Assembly (NCBI RefSeq): GCF_025136295.1
Contig: NZ_CP062788.1
Coordinates: forward strand, 1,829,001 to 1,893,000
Source of the DNA: Aestuariispira ectoiniformans
GTDB taxonomy: Bacteria; Pseudomonadota; Alphaproteobacteria; UBA8366; Aestuariispiraceae
Direction: 5' to 3'
Length of the DNA: 64,000 bases
Part shown: piece by piece, positions 31,312 to 40,143 of the stretch
Position numbering within the stretch: the stretch's first letter is position 1
Layout of the letters: the number at the start of each line of letters is the position of its first letter
The notes under the pieces: generated by a model
What the model was told of the DNA's origin: nothing
The model's input: only the letters and a program-made list of their open reading frames with translations
The model's database searches: none
Made by a program: the position numbers and the translations under genes

Positions 31312-31929
31312 ATGAACGATATCACAACATTAGATCAACTTCGCGAAATGTATCCGCAGCCAACCGGCGTTGTCGAACTTAAATCGTTGACAAAACTGGA
31401 AAAACACTGCCGAAATTTCATCAGCCAATCGCCCTTTCTGGTGATTGCAACCGGTGATGTCGATGGCAGGCAGGATGCGAGCCCCAAGGGCGACGCGCCC
31501 GGTTTTGTCCGCGTGGTTGACGATAATACGATCCTGATCCCGGACCGGATTGGCAATAACCGGGCGGATTCTCTGGTGAACATCCTGAGCAATCCGCATG
31601 TGGGGGTAATCTTCTTCATTCCCGGCATTGGAGAGACGTTGCGGGTGAATGGGCGTGCCAGTCTGGTCGCTGATCCGGCGTTGCTGGAAAGTTTTACCGT
31701 TCAGGGCAAACAGCCGAAGCTTATCATCCGGGTGCAGGTTGAAGAGGCCTATTTGCACTGCGCCAAAGCCATCATCCGGTCCAAGCTGTGGCAGGACGAC
31801 AATAAAATTGACCGCAAGGATTTTCCGACGCTGGGCCGCATGGTTGCCGATCAGATCGAAAGCATGAAAATCGACGCAGACGAGGCAGATGCCCGCCTTG
31901 AGGAATCCTATCGGGACCGGTTGTATTGA
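31312..31929 (+). CDS. Pyridoxamine 5'-phosphate oxidase-fold flavoprotein
   Basis: The 205-residue protein has the split-barrel FMN-binding fold of the PPOX superfamily. It shows SPFLVIATGDVDGRQDASPKGDAPGFVRVVDDNTILIPDRIGNNRADSLVNIL and a C-terminal AYLHCAKAIIRSKLW segment, matching the MSMEG_1061-like subgroup. Members bind FMN or F420 and act as oxidoreductases of unclear substrate. ATG 31312 follows GGGGAAGGG. It is divergent from the FAD-linked oxidase gene. Confidence 0.87.
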   Translation: MNDITTLDQLREMYPQPTGVVELKSLTKLEKHCRNFISQSPFLVIATGDVDGRQDASPKGDAPGFVRVVDDNTILIPDRIGNNRADSLVNILSNPHVGVIFFIPGIGETLRVNGRASLVADPALLESFTVQGKQPKLIIRVQVEEAYLHCAKAIIRSKLWQDDNKIDRKDFPTLGRMVADQIESMKIDADEADARLEESYRDRLY

Positions 31930-31955
31930 ATTATGGTGCGCTCATTGCTCTTGCA

Positions 31956-31967
31956 TTAACGCGTTAA
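31956..31967. repeat. 12-bp perfect palindrome
   Basis: TTAACGCGTTAA lies 69 bp upstream of the methyltransferase start and may be a regulator site. It does not fit the CtrA pattern (TTAA-N7-TTAA). Confidence 0.35.
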
Positions 31968-32035
31968 GGGCAACTATTTAGGTCAGCAAATAGAATCTTA
32001 TTGTTGAAAATCTGGCAAATGCTGAGGGGACGAGT

Positions 32036-32776
32036 TTGGCTAATCCAACAACTATCGACGGTTTGGAGCACTATATTTCCCAGTGCCTTGCGTCAAACGA
32101 ACCACATATGCCGCCAACCGGACGTATTTTGCATTGGATCATGCAGACCTATGCGATGGACCGTTATATCGAGCTGGAAAGAAAGCATCTTGAAGGGCGG
32201 TATGAACTAAAAGATAACCAGGATTATAATGAGAAATTCTTCAACCTTGAGTTCTGGCTGAACAACAAAGTTAAACTGGCCATGATGCTTGGTTTTGTGC
32301 GTGCGCAGACGGGCAATATTCTGGACCTTGGGGCTGGGGCGGGACATTTCATGCTTGTGGCCCGCTGTTTAGGATACGGTGTCCATGGCCTGGACATTCC
32401 CGATCCCGTATTTGATGACCTGACCGATTTCTTTAATTTATCGCGCACCATTCACCGGATTCGTGCTTTTGAACCTCTGCCGGATTTCGGTGTAAAATTC
32501 GACTTCGTGACAGCATTTTATACATCGTTCCACGTTTCTGAAGCCAAGGCGCTTTGGGGAGAGGAAGAGTGGGACTACTTCCTTTCGGACCTCGCAACCA
32601 ACGTCCTGACGGAGCATGGCAAGTTATACATGGTCCTTAACCGTCATCACCATACGATCGGTGGGCTGCAATACGCCAGCGGTGAAGCGAAGCGGTATTT
32701 TGAGGCTCGCGGCGCAAGTTTCCATCAGAATAATGGCGTGGTCAAATTCGAGGATATGAGCAGGTTTCGTCGCTAA
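32036..32776 (+). CDS. Class I SAM-dependent methyltransferase
   Basis: The 246-residue protein carries a clear SAM motif I, ILDLGAGAGHFMLVARCLGYGVHGLD, with a following FDFVTAFYTSFHV strand and a HGKLYMVLNRHHH segment typical of small-molecule or lipid methyltransferases. The start is TTG with GAGGGGACGAG just upstream, and no ATG fits better. The acceptor is unknown; there is no biosynthetic context. Confidence 0.83.
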   Translation: MANPTTIDGLEHYISQCLASNEPHMPPTGRILHWIMQTYAMDRYIELERKHLEGRYELKDNQDYNEKFFNLEFWLNNKVKLAMMLGFVRAQTGNILDLGAGAGHFMLVARCLGYGVHGLDIPDPVFDDLTDFFNLSRTIHRIRAFEPLPDFGVKFDFVTAFYTSFHVSEAKALWGEEEWDYFLSDLATNVLTEHGKLYMVLNRHHHTIGGLQYASGEAKRYFEARGASFHQNNGVVKFEDMSRFRR

Positions 32777-32799
32777 TCCGCACGTCGTGCCTGTTTGTC

Positions 32800-33747
32800 C
32801 TAACCCCGTGGGGCGGCAGCACGGCGCAGGCGGTCGTTGATTGCCAGGCCCAGGCCTGTTTCGGGGATCGGGGCCACGGCGATGGCGTGATACTGCCCAC
32901 CGTCCAGTTCATGAAGCAGGCGGAAGAGGTTTGCCGCTGCCTCGCGCAGATCGCCCTTGACGCTGAGATTGGCTGTGGCCTTTTCAGTGGGGCCGAAGCC
33001 GAGATAGGCCTCCCCGGTTTCCGGGGTCTCCACGTTCAGGCGCACCGGGCAATGGGGGGCATAGTGGCTGCTCAGCATGCCAGGGGATTTTGGGGCGGTA
33101 TCGTCGCTGGCCGCACGGATAAGCGGCTGGTTCAGGACCTCCTCGATTTCTTCTGCCGCAATGCCGCCGGGACGCAGTAGGGTGGGTTTTTTGCCTGAAA
33201 CATCCACGATCGTGCTTTCCACACCAACCCCGCAGGCACCGCCGTCCAGGATAAGTGAAACGGCATCACCAAGGGAGCTGGCGACATGGGCGGCTTCGGT
33301 CGGGCTTAGCTTGCCGCTGGTATTCGCGCTGGGGGCGGCGATGGGAAGGTTGACCGCCTCCAAAAGCCTGCGTGCGCCGGGATGGGCCGGAATACGGATC
33401 GCGACTGTGTCGAGGCCTGCGCTCACCAGTTCTGACAATTGGCAATCCTTTGCGCGGGGCATGACCATTGTCAGCGCGCCAGGCCAGAATTTTTCCGCCA
33501 GGGTATAGGCGGCACCATTCATGACGGCATATTGCCGGACAGCCTGAACCGATGGCAGATGAACGATCAGCGGGTTGAAACGCGGACGGCCCTTGGCCTC
33601 GAAAATGCGGGCCACGGCCATATCGTCCATGGCATTGGCGCCAAGGCCGTAAACGGTCTCGGTTGGAAATGCCACCAGTTCGCCGCGCCGCAAAATATCG
33701 GCGGCGAGTGCAATGCCATCATCGTTCAAAGGCTTGATATCAGTCAT
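32800..33747 (-). CDS. L-threonylcarbamoyladenylate synthase (Sua5/TsaC type)
   Basis: The 315-residue enzyme makes threonylcarbamoyl-AMP for the t6A modification of ANN-decoding tRNAs. The N-terminal YrdC domain shows RRGELVAFPTETVYGLGANAMDDMAVARIFEAKGRPRFNPLIVH, and PGALTMVMPRAKD and a SANTSGK loop follow. The length beyond about 200 residues gives a Sua5-type C-terminal domain. Confidence 0.95.
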   Translation of the reverse strand: MTDIKPLNDDGIALAADILRRGELVAFPTETVYGLGANAMDDMAVARIFEAKGRPRFNPLIVHLPSVQAVRQYAVMNGAAYTLAEKFWPGALTMVMPRAKDCQLSELVSAGLDTVAIRIPAHPGARRLLEAVNLPIAAPSANTSGKLSPTEAAHVASSLGDAVSLILDGGACGVGVESTIVDVSGKKPTLLRPGGIAAEEIEEVLNQPLIRAASDDTAPKSPGMLSSHYAPHCPVRLNVETPETGEAYLGFGPTEKATANLSVKGDLREAAANLFRLLHELDGGQYHAIAVAPIPETGLGLAINDRLRRAAAPRG

Positions 33748-33794
33748 GATTGGTAAGGAGCATAGCCGATCATCCTTGGCAAGAGTATAGCATG

Positions 33795-33838
33795 TGTGCG
33801 CTGCACAAAAATATGATAACCTGCTTTTTAATCAGGTT
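33795..33838. repeat. Two dyads in the sua5-parA divergent promoter region
   Basis: TGTGC-GCT-GCACA (33795-33807) and AACCTG-N9-CAGGTT (33818-33838) lie back to back in the 129-bp gap between divergent genes. Either could be an operator. Confidence 0.4.
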
Positions 33839-33876
33839 GAAACAAGACCAATGCATACGAGAAACAGGGGACTGGC

Positions 33877-34512
33877 ATGACAGGAAAGATTATTTCCGTG
33901 GCTCAGCAGAAGGGCGGGGCGGGTAAGTCGACCCTGGCGGCCCATCTGGCGGTGGCTTTACGGCTGCAGGGGCATCCGGTGGGGTTGGTGGATATCGACC
34001 CGCAAAAGTCGCTGGCCTACTGGTTTGACCAGCGCAGCAACCAGAACCGAAAACTGGTCGACATCTCCTTTGAAGACGTTGATGGCTGGCAGGCCTCCCG
34101 CCGTGTGCAGGACCTCGCGGAAGAGAATGACTTTGTGCTGGTCGACTGCCCCCCTCATGCAGAGACGGATTCCAAAATCGCCATTCGTGCCGCGGATCTG
34201 GTGGTTATGCCGGTACAGCCCAGCTCGATGGATTTTCAGGCCTGCCGGGTGACCCGGGATCTGGCGGCGAAAGAGGACGTCCCGGCGATTGCCGTGTTCA
34301 ACCGGCTGTCTCCCCATCAGGATGTTGCGCAGGTTGTCGCCGAATTTGGTGGTGGGCAGCCGTTGACCAGTGCGGCGCAGGCACTGGGTAATCGCGTTGC
34401 CTATGCGCGGGCGATGGCTGGTGGATTGACCGTTCTGGAAATGGGGGGCGCAGGTAAGGCCGCAGACGAGGTACGCTCGCTTTCAGTTGAAATTTTGCGC
34501 GCATTCGCTTAA
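33877..34512 (+). CDS. ParA/MinD-type ATPase without a ParB partner
   Basis: The 211-residue protein begins with the deviant Walker A QQKGGAGKST, followed by the Walker A' region VGLVDIDPQKSLAYWF and DFVLVDCPPH. ParA/Mrp-type ATPases form nucleotide-switched dimers for DNA or protein positioning. No parB-like gene or parS-like repeats are adjacent; the next gene is a MaoC hydratase. Orphan ParAs of this type are known in alphaproteobacteria, but the cargo cannot be told. Confidence 0.9.
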   Translation: MTGKIISVAQQKGGAGKSTLAAHLAVALRLQGHPVGLVDIDPQKSLAYWFDQRSNQNRKLVDISFEDVDGWQASRRVQDLAEENDFVLVDCPPHAETDSKIAIRAADLVVMPVQPSSMDFQACRVTRDLAAKEDVPAIAVFNRLSPHQDVAQVVAEFGGGQPLTSAAQALGNRVAYARAMAGGLTVLEMGGAGKAADEVRSLSVEILRAFA

Positions 34513-34545
34513 GAGCGAATTGATAACAATAGGTAAGCGCAGGTG

Positions 34546-34998
34546 ATGCACTCACGTTTCTTGGACGAATTCACGGTCGGGGAGAAGTTCAGTTCCCGCA
34601 AGGCAAGTCTGTCCGAAGGGCAGATTCTCGACTTTGCCATGATGTATGATCCGCAGCATATGCATATTGATCATCAGGCGGCTGAATCCGGTCCCTTTGG
34701 CGGCATTATCGCCAGTGGTTTTCAAACCCTCTCGCTAAGCTTCCGGCTGTTTTATGATATGGGGCTGGTGACGCAGACCAATATCATCGGTGTCGGCATG
34801 GATGAAGTACGCTGGACCAAGCCGGTTTATCCAAAAGATGCTCTGCGGGTCGATGCGGAAGTGTTGGAGGTGCGTCCATCCAAATCCAAACCTGACCGGG
34901 GCACATTGCGCTGGCAGGTTTCAACCCGTAACCACCGGGATGAAATTGTGATGACGGCCCAACTGATAATGATCGTTCGCCGCCAGACCGAAGCCTAG
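34546..34998 (+). CDS. MaoC-like hot-dog dehydratase
   Basis: The 150-residue protein matches MaoC hydratases: FTVGEKFSSRKASLSEGQILDFAMMYDPQHMHIDHQAA with the D-x4-H catalytic pair, and IASGFQTLSL. Such proteins hydrate enoyl-CoA in fatty-acid or polyhydroxyalkanoate metabolism. The start is ATG 34546; GTG 34543 is in frame. It follows parA by 33 bp, possibly sharing its transcript. Confidence 0.9.
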   Translation: MHSRFLDEFTVGEKFSSRKASLSEGQILDFAMMYDPQHMHIDHQAAESGPFGGIIASGFQTLSLSFRLFYDMGLVTQTNIIGVGMDEVRWTKPVYPKDALRVDAEVLEVRPSKSKPDRGTLRWQVSTRNHRDEIVMTAQLIMIVRRQTEA

Positions 34999-35096
34999 TC
35001 TGACCGCGATCGAAAACGGCATTTTTTCAATTCTTTGTCTGGTAAATTTCCATGCTAAAGTGGCGTGGACAGGGATAACGGGGAGCAGCCCAGCAT

Positions 35097-36953
35097 ATGA
35101 TCTTTGGCGATTTGGCCACCTTTCAGATGGTCGCGGTTTTCGCGTTCATCATTGCAACGCTCGTGCTGTATGCATCTGAGAAAATGCCGCTGGAGCTGAC
35201 GTCATTCTGGACGATTTGCGCACTCCTGCTGTTCTTCAATTTCTTCCCTGTCCTTGATAGCGAAGGCAATAACGAACTTTCCGCCAAAGTCCTTTTGGCA
35301 GGCTTTGCCAATCCGGCGCTGCTTACGGTTCTGGCGCTGCTCGTGCTGGGGGAGGGGCTGGCGCGAACCGGTGTCCTCGACAGTGTTGCCGTCTGGGTGC
35401 ATGAAAGTGCAAAGGGGCGACCGGCTGTTGCTATTGCGATCGCCCTTCTGGTCGTTGTGCTGACCAGTGCCTTCCTGAATAACATTCCCGTTGTCGTGAT
35501 CTTTGTTCCGATCATGCAGGCGCTGGCGGTCAAGATCGGTCGCCCGGCAAGCCGCTATATGATGTCGTTGAGCTTTGCCGCCATTCTGGGCGGGATGACG
35601 ACCCTGATCGGTTCCTCCACCAACCTTCTGGTGTCCAGCGCGTTGTTCAAACTGGGCGAGCCGGGGTTCGAGTTCTTCTCCTTCACCGTGCCCGGCCTTG
35701 TGGTGGCGTCGGTGGGGTTGATCTATGTGATCGTGGTTCAGCCCATGATCCTGCCGGACCGGCAAAGCTATGCGGCTGAAAGCTCCGGTCAGACGAACAA
35801 GCAGTTCCAGGCGCAGTTAAAGATCATCGCCGGATCGAAATATGAAGGCATGGCGCCGGTCAGCGGCTTCTTCCCCGACCTGAAAGGCGTGACTGTCCTG
35901 ATGATCCTGCGTGATGAGGAACGGTTCCTGCCGCCTTATGACGAGATCGTCCTGCAGGATGGGGATGTCCTTGTCGTTGCGGCCACACGGGAAGTGCTGG
36001 CGGACCTGTTGTCCGACGAGCCGACCCTTCTGCGGCCCGACCTTGCCAATGCACCGGCCTGGAAGAGGGATGATGTGGCAGATGCCTGGCGGCGGGGGGA
36101 ACAGACCCTTGCGGAGGCCATGATCAAGCCGGACTCTCACTATATCGGCAAGACAATCAAGCAGATCGACTTTCGCCGCGATACCCAGGCGATGATCATC
36201 GGTGTGGAACGCCGCAGCAGCATGCGCCGCCACCGTGTCACGGAAACCCCGTTGGAGGCAGGGGATATTCTCCTGATCCAGGGGGAAACCGAAGAAGTCG
36301 AGAATATGCGCGGGCATCGTGAACTGGTGTTGATGGAATGGTCTGCGGCCAATCTGCCAAAACCTTTTCATGCCCATCGTGCCGCGGCAATCTTTGGCGG
36401 CGTGGTGCTGGCGGCCGGTTCCGGCTTTCTGCCGACCGATGTTGCGGCCCTGACGGGTGCTGCGATGATGGTGCTTTCCGGGGCGCTGACCCTGGACAAG
36501 GCCCTGCGTGCGCTGGATCAGCAGATCATCATGCTGATTGCCGCGGCCCTCGCACTGGGGGCCGCGATGGAGGAAACCGGCGGCGCGGCTTTCCTGTCGC
36601 AGCAGCTTCTGGCAATTATGGGGGATGCGAGCCCGGCTCTGGTGTTGAGCGGCTTTTTCCTGCTGGTGGCCTGCCTTGCCAATGTGTTGTCGACCAAGGC
36701 GACGGCCGTGTTGTTCACACCAATTGCGGTGGCGGTTGCCCATGAGACCAACATGCCGGTCGAACCCTTTGCTGTGGCGGTTGTCTTTGCTGCCAACTGT
36801 TCCTTTGCAAGTCCCGTCGGGTATCAGACCAACCTGTTGGTCATGGCGCCCGGTCACTACCGGTTCCTGGACTTCATCAAATTCGGGTCACCCTTGATTC
36901 TTATCTGCTGGCTGACATTCAGTCTGTTTGCGCCCTGGTGGTACGGGATATAG
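35097..36953 (+). CDS. SLC13-family permease with two RCK_C domains
   Basis: The 618-residue protein has membrane halves separated by two TrkA-C type cytoplasmic domains. The N-terminal membrane part includes LLAGFANPALLTVLALLVLGEGLARTG and SFAAILGGMTTLIGSSTNLLVSSAL; the RCK_C repeats lie at about residues 240-310 and 340-405; the second membrane half includes FAANCSFASPVGYQTNLLVMAPGHYRF. Related transporters move sulfate, dicarboxylates or other anions with Na+ or H+; the substrate is not determined here. Confidence 0.9.
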   Translation: MIFGDLATFQMVAVFAFIIATLVLYASEKMPLELTSFWTICALLLFFNFFPVLDSEGNNELSAKVLLAGFANPALLTVLALLVLGEGLARTGVLDSVAVWVHESAKGRPAVAIAIALLVVVLTSAFLNNIPVVVIFVPIMQALAVKIGRPASRYMMSLSFAAILGGMTTLIGSSTNLLVSSALFKLGEPGFEFFSFTVPGLVVASVGLIYVIVVQPMILPDRQSYAAESSGQTNKQFQAQLKIIAGSKYEGMAPVSGFFPDLKGVTVLMILRDEERFLPPYDEIVLQDGDVLVVAATREVLADLLSDEPTLLRPDLANAPAWKRDDVADAWRRGEQTLAEAMIKPDSHYIGKTIKQIDFRRDTQAMIIGVERRSSMRRHRVTETPLEAGDILLIQGETEEVENMRGHRELVLMEWSAANLPKPFHAHRAAAIFGGVVLAAGSGFLPTDVAALTGAAMMVLSGALTLDKALRALDQQIIMLIAAALALGAAMEETGGAAFLSQQLLAIMGDASPALVLSGFFLLVACLANVLSTKATAVLFTPIAVAVAHETNMPVEPFAVAVVFAANCSFASPVGYQTNLLVMAPGHYRFLDFIKFGSPLILICWLTFSLFAPWWYGI

Positions 36954-37016
36954 ATGTTGTTTCAACTAAATTACAGCGGCAAGACAGGGTAATTACGAAA
37001 TATCGTGAAAAGCGGT

Positions 37017-37034
37017 CGGATTCTCGGGAATCCG
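37017..37034. repeat. Hairpin upstream of glyQ
   Basis: CGGATTC/GAATCCG arms with a 4-nt loop lie about 85 bp before glyQ in the gap after the SLC13 permease. There is no T-run; function unknown. Confidence 0.35.
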
Positions 37035-37117
37035 CCGTTGACCCGCGTCAGGGCTCTGGCTATGTTGCGCCGCGTTATTCCAAAAAATGAACTTGGTAGT
37101 CTGAAAGGCCCCGAACC

Positions 37118-37990
37118 GTGGCTCAAGACAAAGAAATTATCAGCTTTCAAGATATCATTCTGAAGCTCCACGATTATTGGTCCGACAAGGGCTGTGTCAT
37201 TCTTCAACCTTACGATATGGAAGTTGGCGCCGGTACGTTCCACTGGGCGACGACTTTGCGCAGCCTGGGGCCGGAACACTGGATGGCCGCCTATGTGCAG
37301 CCGTCCCGCCGTCCGACCGACGGCCGTTATGGCGAAAACCCCATGCGGTTGCAGCATTACTACCAGTATCAGGTGTTGATGAAGCCCTCGCCGGAGAATA
37401 GCCAGGAGTTGTATCTCGGCAGCCTGAAAGCCATCGGCATCGACCCGGATTACCACGATATCCGTTTTGTGGAAGACGACTGGGAAAGCCCGACGCTCGG
37501 CGCATGGGGGCTGGGCTGGGAAGTCTGGTGTGACGGCATGGAAGTCAGCCAGTTCACCTATTTCCAGCAGGTCGGCGGCTTTGACTGCAGCCCGGTTTCC
37601 ACCGAACTGACCTATGGCCTGGAACGTCTGGCGATGTATGTCCAGGGCGTTGAAAACGTCTATGACCTGAAATTCAATGAAAACTTCACCTATGGGGATG
37701 TCTATCACCAGGCGGAAGTTGAATATTCCCGGCATAACTTTGAGCTGGCCGATACTGATATGGTTTTCCGCCATTTCGAAGACGCGGAAAAGGAATGCCA
37801 GCGTCTGGTCGATGGTGGCGTGTCGCTGCCAGCCTATGACCAGTGCCTGAAGGCAAGCCATCTGTTCAACCTGTTGGATGCGCGCGGTGTGATTTCGGTC
37901 ACCGAACGTCAGGCCTATATCGGCCGGGTGCGTGCCTTGGCCAAGCAATGTGCCGAGGCTTATCTGCGTGCGCGCGGGCATCTGGAGTAG
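37118..37990 (+). CDS. glyQ: Glycine--tRNA ligase alpha subunit
   Basis: The 290-residue alpha subunit of tetrameric glycyl-tRNA synthetase activates glycine. Class II features include [49 protein letters not shown] and [17 protein letters not shown]. It starts at GTG, and glyS follows after 11 bp. Confidence 0.98.
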   Translation: MAQDKEIISFQDIILKLHDYWSDKGCVILQPYDMEVGAGTFHWATTLRSLGPEHWMAAYVQPSRRPTDGRYGENPMRLQHYYQYQVLMKPSPENSQELYLGSLKAIGIDPDYHDIRFVEDDWESPTLGAWGLGWEVWCDGMEVSQFTYFQQVGGFDCSPVSTELTYGLERLAMYVQGVENVYDLKFNENFTYGDVYHQAEVEYSRHNFELADTDMVFRHFEDAEKECQRLVDGGVSLPAYDQCLKASHLFNLLDARGVISVTERQAYIGRVRALAKQCAEAYLRARGHLE

Positions 37991-38001
37991 GGGACAGAGC
38001 A

Positions 38002-40107
38002 ATGGCTGAACTTCTGTTGGAATTGTTTTCCGAAGAAATCCCTGCCCGCATGCAGACCCGGGCGGCGGACGATCTGAAAAAACTGACGGCGGATGCGCTG
38101 AAAGGTGCCAATCTGCAGGCGGATGATATCCGTGTCTTTTCCACCCCGCGCCGCCTTGTGCTGGTGGCCGACGGGCTGCCGGAAAAGCAGCCGGATGTCC
38201 GCGACGAACGCAAGGGTCCCAAAGTCGGTGCGCCGGAACAGGCCGTGCAGGGCTTTCTGCGCGGTGCGGGCCTCGACAGTCTGGACCAGTGCGAACAGCG
38301 CGACACGCCGAAAGGCGCTGTCTGGTTCGCCATCATTGAACGTGCCGGTCAGGCCAGTGCCGATGTCTTGCCGGGTCTGATCCAGGATGTGATATCCAAA
38401 CTGCCCTGGGCGAAATCCATGCGTTTCGGTACGCAGGGCTTCCGCTGGGTACGTCCGCTGCGCCGGGTGAACGCTGTCTTCGATGGCGAGGTCCTCAAAG
38501 GCTCCATCGATCTGGTCGGTGCGGAACTGTCCTTTGGTAACCAGTCCGAAGGTCACCGTTTCCTGACGGAAGAACCCTTTGGTTTCCGCAGCTTCGGCGA
38601 ATATGCAGCCAAACTGCGGGATCATCACGTGGTCCTCGATCATGAAGAGCGTAAGGCGATTATCGCGGAGCAGCTTGAAAAGGCTGTTTCGGCGGAAGGC
38701 CTGAAGGTCAAGGAAGACGCCGGTCTTCTGGATGAGGTCGCAGGCCTCGTTGAATGGCCGGTGGTTCTGCTGGGTTCCATCGACGAAGAGTTTATGGAAG
38801 TTCCGCGCGAAGTGCTGACGCTGTCGATGCGCACCAACCAGAAGTATTTCACGCTGGAAAACCCGGATGGCAGCATGGCGACCCGTTTTGCCCTTGTCTC
38901 CAATATGGTGGCCAAGGATGGTGGCGCGTCCATCATCAACGGGAACGAGCGTGTTCTGCGCGCCCGTCTGGCCGATGCCAAATTTTTCTGGGATCAGGAC
39001 CGTAAACATCATCTGGAAAGCAATCTGCCGAAGCTGGACAAGGTTACCTTCCATGCCAAGCTGGGCACGGTTGCCGAACGCGTGGCGCGGATGGAGGCTC
39101 TGGTTGGTACGCTGTGCGATCATATCTCCGGCGCTGACCGGTCCAAGGCCGTTCGTGCGGCGCAGCTTTGCAAGGCCGATCTGGTTTCCGAAATGGTCTT
39201 TGAGTTCCCGGAAGTGCAGGGGATCATGGGCCGTTACTATGCCCTGCATCAAGGTGAGGAATCCGTGATCGCCGAGGCGATTGCCGAACATTACTCCCCG
39301 GCAGGGCCGAATGACAGTTGCCCGACCGCACCGGTGTCGGTGGCGGTGGCCTTGGCTGAAAAGATGGACACCCTGGCGGGCTTCTGGCGGATTGATGAAA
39401 AGCCGACAGGCTCCAAGGACCCCTATGCCCTGCGCCGCGCGGCCCTGGGGGTTATCCGGTTGATCTTGGAAAACGGCCTGCGTATGCCGCTGGCCGATGT
39501 TGTGAACGAACATATGCGCCTTCTGCCCGGCAATGCCGCAGGCACGGTGGCATTCGGCACACGCCAGATTGATCAGGCTGTTGATGACCTGATGCATTTC
39601 TTCGCCGATCGCCTGAAGGTGCACCTGAAGGCCGAAGGCGTGCCGCATGACCATATTCAGGCGGTCTTTGCCTTGGGCGGAGAAGATGATCTGGTTCGCC
39701 TGCTTGCGCGTGTGAAGGCGCTGGGAACCTTCCTGGGGTCGGAAGACGGTGCGAATTTGCTGACGGCCTATCGCCGGGCCGCCAATATCTTGAAAGCGGA
39801 AGAGAAGAAGGACGGGCGCAGCTATGACGGCGCGCCGGACGCCGGTGCTTTTGTCCAGGATGAGGAAAAAGCATTGTTCGCGGCTCTGGAAGGTGCCGAG
39901 GCAAAAGCCTCCGCCGCCATTGCCGACGAAAGCTTCTCTGCCGCCATGGAAGCTCTCGCCAGCCTGCGGGAGCCAGTGGATGCATTCTTTGATCAGGTCA
40001 CCGTGAACGCCGATGATGCGGCGGTTCGTGATAACCGGTTGAAGCTGCTGAGCCGCATTCGCGGTGTGATGGGGTCTGTTGCGGAGTTCGGACAGATCGA
40101 GGGCTAA
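38002..40107 (+). CDS. glyS: Glycine--tRNA ligase beta subunit
   Basis: The 701-residue beta subunit binds the tRNA. The N-terminus ELLLELFSEEIPARMQTRAADDL, the mid-protein GKxPWAKSMRFG-like DVISKLPWAKSMRFG and PREVLTLSMRTNQKYF, and the C-terminal anticodon-binding helices are present and intact. ATG 38002 is chosen because glyQ ends 11 bp before it; a longer in-frame reading extends into glyQ. Confidence 0.97.
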   Translation: MAELLLELFSEEIPARMQTRAADDLKKLTADALKGANLQADDIRVFSTPRRLVLVADGLPEKQPDVRDERKGPKVGAPEQAVQGFLRGAGLDSLDQCEQRDTPKGAVWFAIIERAGQASADVLPGLIQDVISKLPWAKSMRFGTQGFRWVRPLRRVNAVFDGEVLKGSIDLVGAELSFGNQSEGHRFLTEEPFGFRSFGEYAAKLRDHHVVLDHEERKAIIAEQLEKAVSAEGLKVKEDAGLLDEVAGLVEWPVVLLGSIDEEFMEVPREVLTLSMRTNQKYFTLENPDGSMATRFALVSNMVAKDGGASIINGNERVLRARLADAKFFWDQDRKHHLESNLPKLDKVTFHAKLGTVAERVARMEALVGTLCDHISGADRSKAVRAAQLCKADLVSEMVFEFPEVQGIMGRYYALHQGEESVIAEAIAEHYSPAGPNDSCPTAPVSVAVALAEKMDTLAGFWRIDEKPTGSKDPYALRRAALGVIRLILENGLRMPLADVVNEHMRLLPGNAAGTVAFGTRQIDQAVDDLMHFFADRLKVHLKAEGVPHDHIQAVFALGGEDDLVRLLARVKALGTFLGSEDGANLLTAYRRAANILKAEEKKDGRSYDGAPDAGAFVQDEEKALFAALEGAEAKASAAIADESFSAAMEALASLREPVDAFFDQVTVNADDAAVRDNRLKLLSRIRGVMGSVAEFGQIEG

Positions 40108-40143
40108 TTCTTTTTTCAATGGGCTAGGGCACGGATACGAGCC

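Noticed and set aside
31956-31967. CtrA site reading of TTAACGCGTTAA
   Set aside because: CtrA sites need TTAA-N7-TTAA; here the spacing is 4.
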